Assembly: GCA_022749755.1 (NCBI GenBank) | Contig: CM040448.1 | Coordinates: 12,274,481 to 12,338,480 of the forward strand | Length of the DNA: 64,000 nt | Reading direction: 5' to 3' | Source of the DNA: Azadirachta indica | Taxonomy: Eukaryota > Streptophyta > Magnoliopsida > Sapindales > Meliaceae | Shown here: piece after piece, positions 35,514-48,569 of the stretch | How the letters are laid out: each line of letters starts with the position of its first letter | Position numbering within the stretch: the first letter of the stretch is position 1 | The notes under the pieces: model-generated | Seen by the model: the letters and a program-made list of their open reading frames with translations, nothing else | Told to the model about the DNA's origin: nothing | The model's database searches: none | Position numbers and translations under genes: made by a program

Positions 35514-38500
35514 GCTAGCCCATTTACTTACTTGTCATTCTCTGTTTCCCTTTTTTATCTTTTGCTTTGCCTTTCCATTGCTGCTAACGGTTTGTGATGA
35601 AATTTAAGAGAGCTCTGTAAAGTCTCCCAAAAAGTGACTTCAACTGAAATCTTTTATTTTTTATTATCAATCGAAATCAATATAAATATGAATTATGATG
35701 GTCCAGTGAAGCTTCAAGGTGGTGTCAGCCTTACAGCAGCAGGTACAGCAGCACAAAGGAGAGAGATACAGCACAGCACAGCTAAGCTATCTACGTATCT
35801 AGATATCAATATAATACTATATTAGACTCCCATGTATATGTGGAAATGATCACGAGAGAGGAGAAGACGCATGCAATCGGATCAAAACCCAAAATTTATG
35901 TTGATCCAGTGACTTCCATAACGCTATGCTCTATGCTGCTGGCTACTGAAAATGATGTTACTTGTCAGTCAGGGATATTAATTAATTAATCTTTTCTATT
36001 ATATACGTAATAGGAACAATTGTTTCTTTGCTAGCTTCTCTTTTATATATATAGAGACATGAATCCTCATCAGTATTGCTCTGTTTTTTTCTTGTCATTT
36101 TGAGACCCAGCTGTTGGGACTTGGTTGCCAACCACAATTCGAGGAATCGAAAATTTTCAAATTACAACACTTCCATTTATTACCCGCACCCTCAATTCAA
36201 AAGTTACCAAGAAATCATTTTGGGAAAACACCGTAATTTTATCTTTATTGTTATACCTAGTCACTTTATCCCTTATTTAAATTCGAGATGATCTTAAAAA
36301 ATATTCGGTATATCCTAATACTCTAATTATAATTATGAATTTTTTCTAAAAAAAATTGTGAATATTGATATAAAATAAAAACTATATTAATATTGAGTTT
36401 ACAAAAGCAATACTAGGTGATAATTCTATATATATAGCATTTTATAAGTTGCATGTTCTGTTATGGTCCATTTGTAATTTACATTTTAGTTTAAGAATAA
36501 TTTATACGTGTAATTATTATATTAGCGTTTAATTTTAAAATTATAATAAATAAATATAAAGTTTAGTATTAGTCTAATTTTTTATAAAGGTGAAGCTACT
36601 TCAGTGGCGTCTAGAGGCGCCTTGCTTTAGGTTTGGCTGTCTCACAAAATTTTTATTTGAAAATGTGTTAACTTTTTATAATAATTAACCTGTAAAATAG
36701 TCTTTTAGATTGTATCCCTCTCAAGCTTAAAAGTTTAATATTTTAGCTCTTATATTTTTAGAGAATTTTAAACTTTAATCTCTCGATCTTTTTTATTTTT
36801 AACATTTTTATCCCAAAAATTTTCAATTCGGCTTTGTTAATTTTATTTTTGTCCTTTTTTTTATATCTTGTACACTTTTATAATTGCCAATTTTTTTTTA
36901 TCTATTGCTATATCACACGTTGATGTTGGTAAAAGATTAAACAAAAAAATAATGCAAAGAACTTTAATAACAGAAGAGAAGAGAAGTTGTGAAATTACAG
37001 TTGGAATTAAAGAACTCAGTGATTAAAAACCTCATGTATTTAAAAGAACTTGCCTCACTTATTTGAAAGAGTTGCAATTGTCTCATCTCACTTAAAATTG
37101 AAATAAGTACATGTTAAAATTAATCAATCCTCTTTTAAAATTAACAGGCATGCAGTGTGAAGAAGATTTAGATCCTAAAGTATTTTATTTGAAAGTTTCA
37201 TTGACTTATCCCCCGAGAATATATATATATATATATATATCAAAGTTTCATACACTATACATATATATATATATATATATCTTAGTGACCTTTTCAAGAT
37301 TTATTCTAAAAAATGTGCAATTCAAACAATAAATAAAGCTTTAAGCCTTGATATGCTTATAGGTAATAAAAGTGCAAAATATATAGAATGGAATCACCTT
37401 AGAAAGGCATGTACGTATGGTATATAGTGGCTTAATTATGACAATTAATACACGCAATAACAAGCAAGAAATATCATTAAGGAAAGAAGTGAAGAATGGG
37501 GGAGAAGAAAGAGCAGAAATGATAACAATAATAATAATAATAATAATAATAATACATGTGCGTGAAAGATGGCACATTGAATTTTGGGGAGAGGGAGAGG
37601 GAGAGGTATCATATAGAGCAATGGGTGCGGCTTAAAGTTTTGCGGGCGGAGGGGCGGGCGGAGTTATTGCCTTTTGGGCGATGTGGTTGGTAGTCAGTGT
37701 TACTGCTCACTGCGATCTCTGCGCTGGCCTGCTGCATGCCTTGCTTGCTTGCTTGCTTGCCTGCCTGCCTGCCTGCCTGCCTCCCTTTCTTTTCTTTTCT
37801 TTTCCTCTCTTTTTAGGTAGATAAAGAAGAGGGCACAGAAACCCACCAACAAAGTGAGTTAATGAAGATCCTCTTATTTCTTTCATGTTGCCTCATTTTA
37901 TGGCATCTTCCCTCTATTTGGACCACGTTGGCGTTCTGAAAATGATGGCAACTCCACTCCACTATTCGACAACACGCCATTTATTTATTTACATATATAT
38001 AGCTATAACTAGTTCAATTTAGTTAATGTTAACGTTAAACAATTTAGATATTATTGCTTAGATATTTATTCTCAAATTTTTGGATCAAAGTTACAATTCG
38101 ACATATATATAGTTTAGAATATATTTAAACTCATAACCAAACCTATTAAATAAATTAGGTTTTTATGAAAATATTAAACCTCTTAAAATACTATGTTTGA
38201 ATTTTTACTATCAAATTTAAACTTTTGATTCCAAGTAATAATTTAACATGCAATTATTCATTTTTAAATTACATTTGAATGAACGAATTTATTAAATTAG
38301 TTGGATGAAGCTGTGAGCTAGCTAGGTTGTGATTATCATTTTCAGAAAGAAGAGACTATTGAATGATTTAAATTAGTTGGATTTTTCAATTTAGTGAAAT
38401 TTCCTCATATGAATTACCTCTCGGATAAAACAGAGAAAATTTTAAATTTGTGCATGTATATGTATTGTCGAACAAAATCCAAAATAAATAAACTATAATA

Positions 38501-38600
38501 TATATTAATCAGTGCATAGCAGTTTTTATGAAAGTAGTAAGCTTTCAATTGGCACAGTAATAGATTATAATTTTCCATAGTCTATTATACATATTATATT
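33351..38600. other. Intergenic, microsatellite-rich
   Basis: No gene recognised. Microsatellites: (TA)n 35484-35511, (AT)n 37219-37240 and 37261-37280, (AAT)n 37526-37553, and a compound GCTT/GCCT/TTTC tract 37741-37805. A GC-rich patch (37635-37720) and a patch with a basic 22-codon frame (about 35397-35465) stand out from the AT-rich background, but neither is assigned. Confidence 0.5.
37741..37805 (+). repeat. Compound microsatellite (GCTT)n(GCCT)n(TTTC)n
   Basis: Three tetranucleotide tracts follow each other directly: GCTT, then GCCT, then TTTC units. They lie just after a GC-rich patch. Likely polymorphic. Confidence 0.9.
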
Positions 38601-38890
38601 ATATATTTGTGAGAAGAGAGAGAGAGAGAGTGGTGTGTGTGAGTGTGAGTGGAAAAGAAAAGAAAACAAAAAATAAGTCAAGAAAGCGCCAAAGAGAAAG
38701 GGTAACGAGTCGTCATTGGAGCAGAGCCATAGATTCGATGTGTCCACATCTAACCTCTGAATCCAAAATACGCTTTCACTTGCAGTCTCCACTCACTCCC
38801 TCACTCGTCGCGGGCAGTCGTGGAAACCTCAGCTTCAAGCCCTTCTCACCTTTTCTCTCTTTCCAACCTAAACAAGAGAGCACCAACACC

Positions 38891-38936
<46 letters not shown>

Positions 38937-39432
38937 GCGATTACATTAAATGCTCCCGAGAAAACAATGTTAATTTGTTTTTAGAGCCGCGTTTTTCAGA
39001 CTGTGTACCATCATGGCACCTCACTAATCATGTACATGAGTATATATATATATATATATATACTTCACTGCATCTCTCTCTCATTACTTGTCAAAATTAC
39101 ACATTTTAAACAGCAATTTTTGGTTATATTAACCGGTAATTAACCGAATTGTCTTATTCGTGGCAGTTCCACAATCTCGACTTTTTTCTGTTATATACTT
39201 CTTTCATAGACTTGATATTGCTTTACCTTAACTATGATTTCTAAATATTTTTCAACTTTCCCTTTTCAAGATACGCTCGTCCAAGTCCAAGACACAAAGC
39301 CTTTGTGTTTGTTTTAGCAAATACACAAAGGCAGACTATAAACAGAACCAAGCTGGTCCTAGAGTAATGGTTCTTGTTCTGGCACTTGCGTAAGGTTTTC
39401 TCAAAGCAAAGCCTTTTTTGGACCCTTTTGAG
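38600..39432 (+). promoter_or_regulatory. Repeat-rich upstream region of the trihelix/kinase-like gene
   Basis: Contains (GA)n at 38611-38630, a (CAA)n tract at 38889-38935 and (TA)n at 39041-39062. GA and CAA repeats are common in plant 5' untranslated regions, so part of this may be transcribed. The long Asn-rich open frame across it (38609-39109) arises from the CAA repeat and is not taken as a gene. Confidence 0.4.
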
Positions 39433-39492
39433 ATGGGCGACAACAAAGGAGATACAATCAAGAAGCAAGCACAACAGCAACAGCAACCTCAG

Positions 39493-39523
<31 letters not shown>

Positions 39524-42500
39524 AGCAGCAAGTTTCGTCTTCTCCTAAAAATCCACTTGAGGAATCAACTGAGAAAGTGCAACACCATCACCAGCAATCA
39601 TCGGCAGTTGTGGTCACCGGAGCTCCTTTCATATCTGCTCCTGTATATGTCCCGATTGGTGCAACTTCCTCTCCTTACGAGCAACAATTTGAGTCTGCAA
39701 ATCCCAAGCGTCAGAGATACAATAGTAGCCAATGGAAGCTTTTACCATCCCCACCTCAACAACAGCAACAAAAACAAACACAAATAGCTGTATTAACCAG
39801 CGAATCAAGCCCACCACCTACCACAAACCCCACCAACCCACAAAGCCAGGCGCATACAACGGCGGCTTCCTCCTCAGACACAACCTCATCTCCTACGCAT
39901 TCTCCTATTCCATCGCTCTCTGCAGCCTCCGGGCAAGAGACAAATAAGCCAGAAGGGGAACAATTTCACCCTCAGTTCAGGAAAGGAAAATATGTGAGTC
40001 CGGTTTGGAAACCAAACGAGATGCTATGGCTAGCAAGGGCTTGGAGGATTCAGTATCAAGGTGGATCCAACGGGTCTTCCACAAGAATCGATCAGTTAGA
40101 GACTGGTCAGGCCACTGGCAGCGACATCGCTGCCCAATCAACAAGGGCAAAGACTAGGGCTGATAAAGATAGAGAAGTTGCAGAGTTCTTGCAAAGACAT
40201 GGAATCAATAGAGATGCTAAAACCGCGGGGACTAAGTGGGATAACATGTTGGGTGAATTTAGGAAGGTGTACGAGTGGGAGAGAGGAGGTGAGAGAGAAC
40301 AAGTTGGAAAGAGTTATTTCAGACTTTCTCCATACGAGAGGAAGTTGCATAGATTGCCAGCTTCGTTTGATGAAGAGGTATTTGAAGAGTTGTCTCAGTT
40401 TATGGGGTCTCGTATGAGAACATCGCAGAGCAGGGGAGCTTCTGTTATAGTTACTGGTGATGATATTAGAACACTTCACGCTAGTACCAGAGCTCTTCCT
40501 CCTCCCCCTCCTTTCAAAGAAGATGATTTCTCTGTGTCAGGTAAAATCTAAAATAATGAAAAATCAATGATCAAAGGTCCATTTTCTAGTCCTTCCTAAT
40601 AATCTGTATTTTCACTTCTTGTAGCGAGGGCAAAGCAACTGGTAATGACAAGTGGCGGTGAAGCTTTCTTTCATGGTGGTAGAGGGAGTTTGTTAGGGTT
40701 TGAGTCTTCACTAGATGTGGGAGTCCCTTTATCTTCTTCATCTTCCAAGGAACTACGAAGAATTGGCAAAATAAGAATGACATGGGAAGAATCAGTGAGT
40801 TTGTGGGCAGAAGAAGGAGAGCACCACAGAGGTAGAATAAGACTCCAAGGATCAAGCTTTTTGAATGCAGACGAACTTACTTTCTTTGATGACGCAATGG
40901 TTGCTTGTAACATGGAAGCCTTCGAAGATGGTAATCTTATAGGTTTTTCTGTAGATAGATTCGCTCCTGGACAGCAAGTCAAAGTGTTTGGCAGAAGAAA
41001 GTCTTCCTCATCTTCTGCTCCTTCTGGTACCAATATTATATGTTCGTTAATATTCCTATTTTAAACAATCTAGGAATCCACATCTTACTCCTTTCTTTCT
41101 ATCTTCCTCTCTCTCTTGTTGACAGGATTTATTGAAAGAGTTCAGTTTCCATTCTCAGAACCCTCAATAAGATGTAAGTCTTAAAATTTTTTCCAACAAC
41201 AGTTTCACACTATTTGATCCTTCCATTAATTGCTTAATTGGTTAAAAATGTATTTAGCGGCCATTTTTATAATACATATAGTGGGGTCAGTTTTAAGAGA
41301 GACGCATGTTTTTATGATTTGTGTTTGTTGCAGCAATTCCTCCATGGGAGTATCAAGACCCAACTGATTACTACGTGGGATGTCTGCGTGTCCCACCGAC
41401 AACCTTACCTAGCTTGTTCGAGCTTTCATGGCATTTACAAGAGCCACCACCAGAGGAATTACGTTTCCCACTTAGAAAAGATGTTTATAGAGACTTACCG
41501 CAAGGCAAAGAGCTTTTTTTCACCACTTCAACTGAATTGTTAGATTGTAGAGCTATTACATATGATATTTTAAGCCCGATTATTCGGAATAACCCTAGCC
41601 TTAGTTTTTCCACTGCCACAAGTAGAGACTCCTTCATTGGCCTTTGGGATGATTGCATTAATAGGGTTGTGTCCAAATTCTGTTCTGTTGAAATGGACAT
41701 TGTACGAAAACCTTCTTCATTATCGCCTGAGCCGTTGCAGGATCAATGGCCAAACGTGACTGGTTTTGTTAGAAATCTTTGTTTGTGGAGAGGAGAAGAG
41801 ACTGATCAATTGAAAGAAGGTCAACTTGACCCCTCATCTTCAATAGTGGAGAAGTTCTTGTGGACTTATATGGATCTTCCGTACTTGTTCGGCTACTATG
41901 CAGTTGGGTACATTGTTACCTTCTGTGCTTTGAGCCGATCACAAGACCGCGTTGTTAGAACAGATTTATATTCACTGGATTTATCTTCACCGGTTGAGAG
42001 ACTAAAAGCCCTAATCCCATGTTACAGAATAGCAGGCCTTTTGCCATTGCTAGCTGACCGTTGCTTCAGCAGCTTTAACAATGGCGGCAGTTATAAGCAA
42101 TATCCTTTCAGTGATTTTGAAAGAATCGATTTGGGTAATGGAAATATCATCGAAATGACGCCAAACACTGTCACTAGATTCTTCTCGAGCAAGAGGAAAT
42201 GGGCAGCAGTGAAAGAAATATACGATTTCTTAGACCACAGAATCCCACATGCTGAGTCAATATACCAATCGTCAGAGAAAGATTTGGCATTGGTCTTCAA
42301 GCCAAGAGGGTGCAAATTTAAGCCCGCAAATTGTGAACATCTTGTAGAGGCATTAAAGTATGTTACCAAAGCTTTAGTAGCATTACATGACTTATCTTTC
42401 ATGCACAGAGACCTGAGTTGGGACAAAGTGATGAGAAGTAGCGACAGAGAGAACGAGTGGATCGTTTGTGGGTTCGATGAAGCGGTGGGTGCACCACAGA

Positions 42501-42769
42501 TTTACCCACACGGGGTGGTGGGACTGGAGGCGCGTGGGAAGCACGCTCCGGAAATGGGGAGAGGATTGCATGGTGTGAAGGTCGACGTTTGGGGCGTGGG
42601 CCACTTGGTGAAGACCTGTGGGCTGACCAATGTGCCCAAAATGCTTAGAGAGTTGCAAAACAGATGTCTGGACCAGAACCCAGAGCAGAGACCAACTGCC
42701 GCCGACTGCTATCACCACCTGCTTCAGTTGCAGTCATCTCTGTCAGCCACCTCTACTGCTCCCTATTGA
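39433..42769 (+). CDS. Trihelix DNA-binding / protein-kinase-like fusion protein
   Basis: Four exons were inferred: 39433-40540, 40625-41026, 41126-41173 and 41334-42769, all GT-AG, phase 1 at each junction, 997 residues. Domains: polyGln (about 12-33); Ser/Pro/Thr-rich linker; trihelix/SANT-like domain about 187-320 with WKPNEMLWLARAW, GTKWDNMLGEFRKVYEWE and YFRLSPYERK; a middle region with PPWEYQDPTDYYVG; and a C-terminal kinase-like domain about 780-985. HRD is present (877-879) but continues LSWDKVM, lacking the usual Lys and Asn. DFG is replaced by GFD (899-901). APE (924-926) and DVWGVG are kept. It is probably a nuclear transcription regulator with a pseudokinase. From memory, an Arabidopsis gene annotated only as 'protein kinase superfamily' (I believe At5g51800) shares this layout. 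The start ATG is the first in frame, just after an in-frame GAG. Confidence 0.88.
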
Positions 42770-44083
42770 AGTGACCGAAAGATATAGATTGATAGATATA
42801 TAGATTTAAGAAATACAACGATAATTGTTTGTGTTATACATAACATCTATCTATATATCTATATTCATGCTGCATTGAAGTAAATAGATTAGCGTAGCAC
42901 TGCAGGACGTGTTTTCTTGTTATTAATGTCAATCGGACTCGGAGGTTTTAGGGTTTTAGAGCATTTGATGATCTGGGATGATGCTGGTAACGCGCAGTTT
43001 TGATACCTAAAAATTGAACAAGGGTTAGCTAGCTGCTGTATTGATATTGTTTTAAAGGGGGTCTGTATTCTGATCAGATTCCGGAAGGGAACAAATGGCG
43101 GCTACTGTTAAAGGGCGGCTTCTTGGATTTGCAACGTGTTAGTCTATGTCTCTCAAATCAAGTCAGAAAATGGAAGCAATTGATTTTTATTTTAATACAA
43201 AAACTGGTGATATTGTAGTTTTCCGATTGGTAAATCTCGAGATAAGCATGCAGGCATCTATGATGTGGCAGTATCCCTGTTGATTGAAAATGGTACGTTC
43301 GATCAATACAAAACTGCTGCACGTTCATTCATTGTCGTGTTAAATTAATCAATTAAAATGCACATTTCTCTTTTTTCCTTTTTTCCCCTTTTTTTATTTA
43401 AATTTAAATTGTGCATGCTTCATAATTATTTCGAAAGACCAGAGGGGAGGAACTTGAATTCAAGCCTGTTATTGCTTAAACAATAATGAGTAAATGATGG
43501 ATTCTTATAATTAAGAGAAGAATGACAAATCATAATATCATATGGTAAGCTCAAAACATGTTTAAGAGAATCTGATCACAAAAATCAATCTATGAATATG
43601 TGCAGTCAAAATGTGTTTAATTGGGTATGGCTAATACTCTTTTGGTGTAAATGTAAAAAAAATTCTCACTGAATTTGACTCATAATATTGTGAAAGCGTG
43701 TTATGCTATTATCCGAACATTCGATGTAATTTTCAGTGAAAAGTTTTCATAAAATACTAAATCACTCAATTACAATGAAAAATAATAGCTCCAAAGAAGT
43801 AATGTAACATATAAAACTACCGAATAAGTGCATGCTAGCAAATATAGAAAGCCTTTAAAACGTAAATTTAAAACAATGGAGAACCTTATTGTTGTTGATT
43901 TCATTTATTTAATTTTTGAAAAAAAATCCCTAGCATTTCATTTAGCGGCATAGATGACATTACATAAGTATATTAATGGATAAACTAATGATTAATTTAC
44001 AAACAATCTATTACAATTGCATTAATTAAATTATTAAATCCTGCCAACAACCATAGAGTACAACCGTGCGCAAGAGATTACCG
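42770..44083. other. 3' flank of trihelix gene; no gene seen
   Basis: The probable 3' untranslated region is followed by AT-rich intergenic sequence. Confidence 0.5.
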
Positions 44084-44314
44084 TTACAAGAAACGTATCT
44101 TCACAAACAATGCACGACGAGCTAAAGCTTCACCAGGACATCTCTCAATTCTTCCAAATCATCCTCTACCATAGAATTGATTTTTCTGATTGATACAGTA
44201 GTCAGTCTTTTGCAGAAATCAACATTCTATCATTTAGAATCTTCGAGATTTGAACTTTAAAGGCATTCAATCTAAAATGATATTGTATATCACAGCATAT
44301 ATTAATAACAAAAC
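44084..44314 (-). pseudogene. Cytochrome P450 C-terminus relic
   Basis: Read on the minus strand from 44314, VLLLIYAVIYN...LD then stop, then MPLKFKSRRF (to 44237) follows the P450 pattern LLVNAWAIHRDP...WDDPLKFKPERF. After about 80 bp, FGRIERCPGEALARRALF (from 44159) matches the haem-binding signature FGxGxRxCPG with the Cys kept and one residue missing. The frame then ends at 44084. Several stops and frame changes show it is dead. The style CPGEALARR suggests a CYP81-like origin, but this is only a guess. The N-terminal two thirds is not seen upstream (44315-45000). Confidence 0.6.
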
Positions 44315-44569
44315 TCAACCACAATTACCATTATAAATTCATATTTAGGTGAAATCATCTGCCTCCAGTAACAAAAAGGGAAAAAAAAATAAAGAGAAAA
44401 ATAGATTTTCATAGCAGGACTAGTTATAAAGAAAACAAAGGGTTGTTGTCATAATGAAGTTAGGTACGGAGAGTTGCTGCTTTTATCACAAGAAACTTAC
44501 ATTGATTTGATATTAATTAATTTATTTTGCTTAACGTACATGACATTAAGTGTTTGTTCTTCTTAAAAA

Positions 44570-44605
<36 letters not shown>

Positions 44606-47178
44606 CTAGAGGGATCTGACAAGCGATATTTAATTAGGGCTTGACAAACAAGTTTTTTATTTTTTTATGCTAAGTTTCATTGTAGATACTAGTCTCATCA
44701 TAAAACATACATACTTTTGCCTATTTTGATAAAGGTTTGAAATTTTTGTAGTTACACACATAGCAAGCGAGTTATGTTATTTTTTAATGTTTATTTTATT
44801 CTAACAATTTACTTTCGTTGGCCACATAAGATGTGACATTTAATTTTCTTATGTTATTTGTCGCATGAATGCTTTCCTGAATTGTTTATGCAAATACTGA
44901 CTATATATTTCACTGTGATATGTACACAATTTAATAAAATTTTGACCTTTTCTTCTTCTGGACGTAGAATCATTAATTCAATCCAAGTTCTGAGAAAAAT
45001 ATATATATATATATATATATATGGCGTATAAAATCCATGAGTCATTAGTGGAAGATCTTCACCGTCAGCTGGACTGGGGCCACTGTGTCTCCATCATGGC
45101 GTCAGATCAGAGTGCCCCATAAACCCCACCCTCCAAGATATATATCTTCACACAAATCTGTACAGGAAGATTGCGAATTTTTTTCTGCATCTTGAATAAG
45201 CAGTGAATTTCAGACTCCCACTACATACCGGTCTTGCCTCGATGTGTATATGCTAGCTGCTTACTATCGAAGAACTTGTTCCAAGTTTGAAAACATAGAA
45301 GAGCAGACACTGCTTTCACTTTTATCTGCAGCTTATTTGAACGACTCCTTTTACCCAGCATTAATTAAATCCTGAAGAAGACCTAACACTTTTTATCTTT
45401 TTCTTGCTTGGCTGTTTGAGCGGTGTACAATATTCCATTTCCAACCAGAAGAAAATTATTGTGATGATTTACTGACATCGTACTAATGGTTTAGCAAGGG
45501 AATTTATTCAAATTCAGCTTTATTGAGAGCATCACTAGTCTTTTGTTAAAATTAAATATAGTAATATTAAAAGAAAAAGCAAACATATATGGTTTCAACT
45601 TTTATGAGTACGTATATGGCTTCCAACGAAACTGTCCTAGCTCACAACCTGTCGCAATAAAACCAGCCAGTTGCTTTTTATGAGAGCTCTACTACTAATA
45701 AATTTCTCATTGGTTATGGTTACTTGTATTCTTGATTAGTCTATAGTTGTCAATACCTGCAACACAATTAATAGATGGTCACCATAACAATTAGTTGTCA
45801 ATGAACTAACTCATAAGCAGAATGCTTCACATTCATTAATATCCACAATTAATTATATATAATTAATTAATTCTCCATATATACACCCCAACGATGGTCA
45901 GATTTTCGACTCTTTTTCTATTTGGTTCTTCTATTGAAACTTCCCCATTACTTACGAAGTGGAAGAAAAAAAAAAATCCAGACTTTGTATGACATTAGAT
46001 AAGCGTAGATTTGTCCCATTCGAATTTGAAATAATGTATACATATATATATATATGTATATATATACTAGAATAATTTTTATGTGCAAACTTTGCATGTA
46101 CAAGAGAAAAACCAGTGCATTAATACCATCCTTTTTTAACCTTTTTCATTTATATTAAAGGATTTTAAGGAGGAGGATAATAAAAGCTCTATAACTAAAA
46201 AATAATTACCAAGACAAACATGTCATTTCACTCAAAATTGATAATGAAAGGGAAATTAATATAATCATATGATTCTTTAAATATCACCTTTACGTTACTT
46301 ATAATGAAAGAATTAAATCATTTTTTTTATATAAAATTTATGAAAACGTTAGATGAAATAAAGTGAAATTTCACCTAAAAACAAATTTTAAAAAAAAAAA
46401 AATTTTCTTGGTACACTCTTTCAATATAATATTGATGTAGGACAAATTTTTTATTACCTGCGTGCTGATTCGGATCCTTAATTATTGCATAATTAAGTGG
46501 TTTTCTCTTTATTTTAAGTTTCTTTTTATTGTTATCGTTTAACAAGGAAAGTTAATATTTCAGAAATTCAAGTTAATCTAGTTTCGATTTTGTTTCAGAG
46601 TTTAATATGGAATAAAATCTCAATTCTTTATTTTTTTATTTTAGAAATTCGGATTCATTCAGCTTTTATTTTGCCTTAAATTTAACATAGAATAAAATCT
46701 TAATTCCATAATTATTTTTCATTTAAAAATTTCGAATTAGTTTAAAATTATAGGCTATAAAAAGGTTAGCCGCTAGCAACCGTCGTTGCTATTGCCAGTC
46801 AATTATTTAATTTTGAATAAAACTTATTTTAAATTTCATTTTCTATCAAATTAACGTTGGTACCACGTGATGATGATCTGATACAAATATTTCTAAAAGA
46901 TTGTGCATGAATATGATTCTTTTGACCTTTCCACTTCGCCGGCTCTAGTGCCTTAGCCACAATTTAATATAACAAATTTCAAAGACAAAATCACAATTTA
47001 ATAATTTTAAAAAATAAATAAAATAATGCCTACTTGCAGCATAACAGAATCAATTTTTATTATATTATACCTCATTGGACAGAAAAGCAGCATATAAGGC
47101 ATATGAAAATGAATTTCTCTAAACCACTTTTAAGCATTGCATTAAAAATATTCACCGTCTTCATCGCATAATCTTAAC
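44315..47178. other. Intergenic before the carboxylesterase cluster
   Basis: No gene seen. Microsatellites (GA)n 44574-44601 and (AT)n 44999-45022. A less AT-rich patch at 45040-45330 has no recognised coding content. A TATA-like ATATAAG lies at 47092-47098, about 80 bp before the first carboxylesterase. Confidence 0.5.
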
Positions 47179-48201
47179 ATGTCAGACGAAATTTCATCAC
47201 CTCCTTCAACCATTGATCCTTATCAACACCTTCAAATCGTCGCGAACCCCGACGGCACAATCACTCGTAACGGCTCTATTCCAAACACCGTAGCCACACC
47301 TGATCCAGTTAATAATGCTTTAGTTCTCTCAAAAGATGTTCCCGTCAACCAGTCAAACAACCTCTGGGTCCGTATATTCCTACCCCATCAACTTATTCAA
47401 GCACTTGATTTTTCCTCTTCCTCTTCGTCTTCCAACTCCAGCAGGCTCCCTCTCATAGTCTTCCACCATGGTGGAGGATTCGTTTTCTGCAGTGCAGCGT
47501 CAAGTGTGTTTCATGTTTTTTGCTCAGATATGGCAATTGAACTCCCTGCCGTCGTTGTATCAGTCGAGTACCGCCTTGCCCCTGAGAACCGGCTGCCGGC
47601 CGCTTATGATGATGCTATGGAAGCCTTGCACTGGATAAAAACCACCCAAGAAGAGTGGTTAACGAACTACGCCGACTTCTCTTGCTGTTTTTTAATGGGC
47701 GGTAGCGCAGGTGGCAACATAGCTTACCACGCAGGATTACGTGCAGCTGCAGATGTAGAAGATTTAACGCCACTGAAGATCAGAGGGCTGATATTGCATC
47801 ATCCTTACTTTGGTGGAGTCAAGAGAACCGAGTCAGAGTTGAGGTTAGCTAATGATCCTATTTTACAGTTGCGTGTTACTGATTTGCTGTGGGAGTTATC
47901 GTTACCAATCGGGGCTGACCGTGATCATGAGTATTGCAATCCAACAATGGGCAGTGAGTCAAAGATGATGGAGAAAATCAAATTGCTAGGATGGAAAGTA
48001 CTGGTGACTGGATTTTACGGGGATCCTTTAGTTGTCCGTCAGATTGAGTTGGTGAAGATGATGAAGCAAATAGGTATTGACGTGAAGGGTAATTTTGGCG
48101 AAGGTGGGTGTCATGGGTTAGAGATTTTGGACCCTTCAAAGGCTAAAGCCTTGCATAATATCATAAAAGATTTCGTTTTGTCCACAAAATTGGCTGCCTA
48201 G
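47179..48201 (+). CDS. Carboxylesterase 1-like (CXE), alpha/beta-hydrolase fold-3, cluster copy 1
   Basis: A soluble esterase that hydrolyses small ester substrates; the physiological substrate is unknown. It is a single-exon gene of 340 residues, usual for plant CXE proteins. Oxyanion-hole motif HHGGGF at 96-101; nucleophile Ser176 in GGSAGG; acid Asp282 in GDPL; base His312 in GCHG. YRLAPENRLPAAYDD (131-145) is the hallmark of the family. The Ser-rich insert (79-88) is longer than in its neighbours. The usual Asp before the nucleophile Ser (GDSAGG) is Gly here. It is related to GID1 gibberellin receptors, but all catalytic residues are present, so an enzyme is expected. It lies 368 bp upstream of copy 2 on the same strand. 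Confidence 0.92.
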   Translation: MSDEISSPPSTIDPYQHLQIVANPDGTITRNGSIPNTVATPDPVNNALVLSKDVPVNQSNNLWVRIFLPHQLIQALDFSSSSSSSNSSRLPLIVFHHGGGFVFCSAASSVFHVFCSDMAIELPAVVVSVEYRLAPENRLPAAYDDAMEALHWIKTTQEEWLTNYADFSCCFLMGGSAGGNIAYHAGLRAAADVEDLTPLKIRGLILHHPYFGGVKRTESELRLANDPILQLRVTDLLWELSLPIGADRDHEYCNPTMGSESKMMEKIKLLGWKVLVTGFYGDPLVVRQIELVKMMKQIGIDVKGNFGEGGCHGLEILDPSKAKALHNIIKDFVLSTKLAA

Positions 48202-48569
48202 CTACTGGATTAATGACCGACTCTTGAGTGAGGCAGTGATGGTGGGCGATCGATGATTATGACGTTTGCTTTGAATTTTATAATCGGCCATTGTAAAAAA
48301 GTATTATCTATGATGGCATGTGTTTTCATTTGGTGCATATAAATACATACAGTCCAACCTAAGATGGGTCATCAAACTGCAACTTTTCTACGTGAAATAT
48401 TGGTGCAAGTGGCTTTTGAACATTAATTACATAATCTGATTCCCAATCCCAATTCCCACCATTCATTTTTATATTTCTTCGACTGACTAAGAAGTTCGGA
48501 AAGTAAAGAGAGGAGAGCCACTCGAAGAATTGACCATCGTCCATCAAATTCTAAGTTCAATCGATCACT
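48202..48569 (+). promoter_or_regulatory. Short intergenic promoter between CXE copies 1 and 2
   Basis: 368 bp separates the genes. ATATAAATA at 48337-48345 is a candidate TATA box, though it lies about 225 bp before the start codon. No other gene fits here. Confidence 0.35.

Noticed and set aside
38609..39109. 166-codon Asn-rich open frame
   Set aside because: The Asn run comes from a (CAA)n microsatellite; the rest has no domain and is better read as upstream or untranslated sequence.
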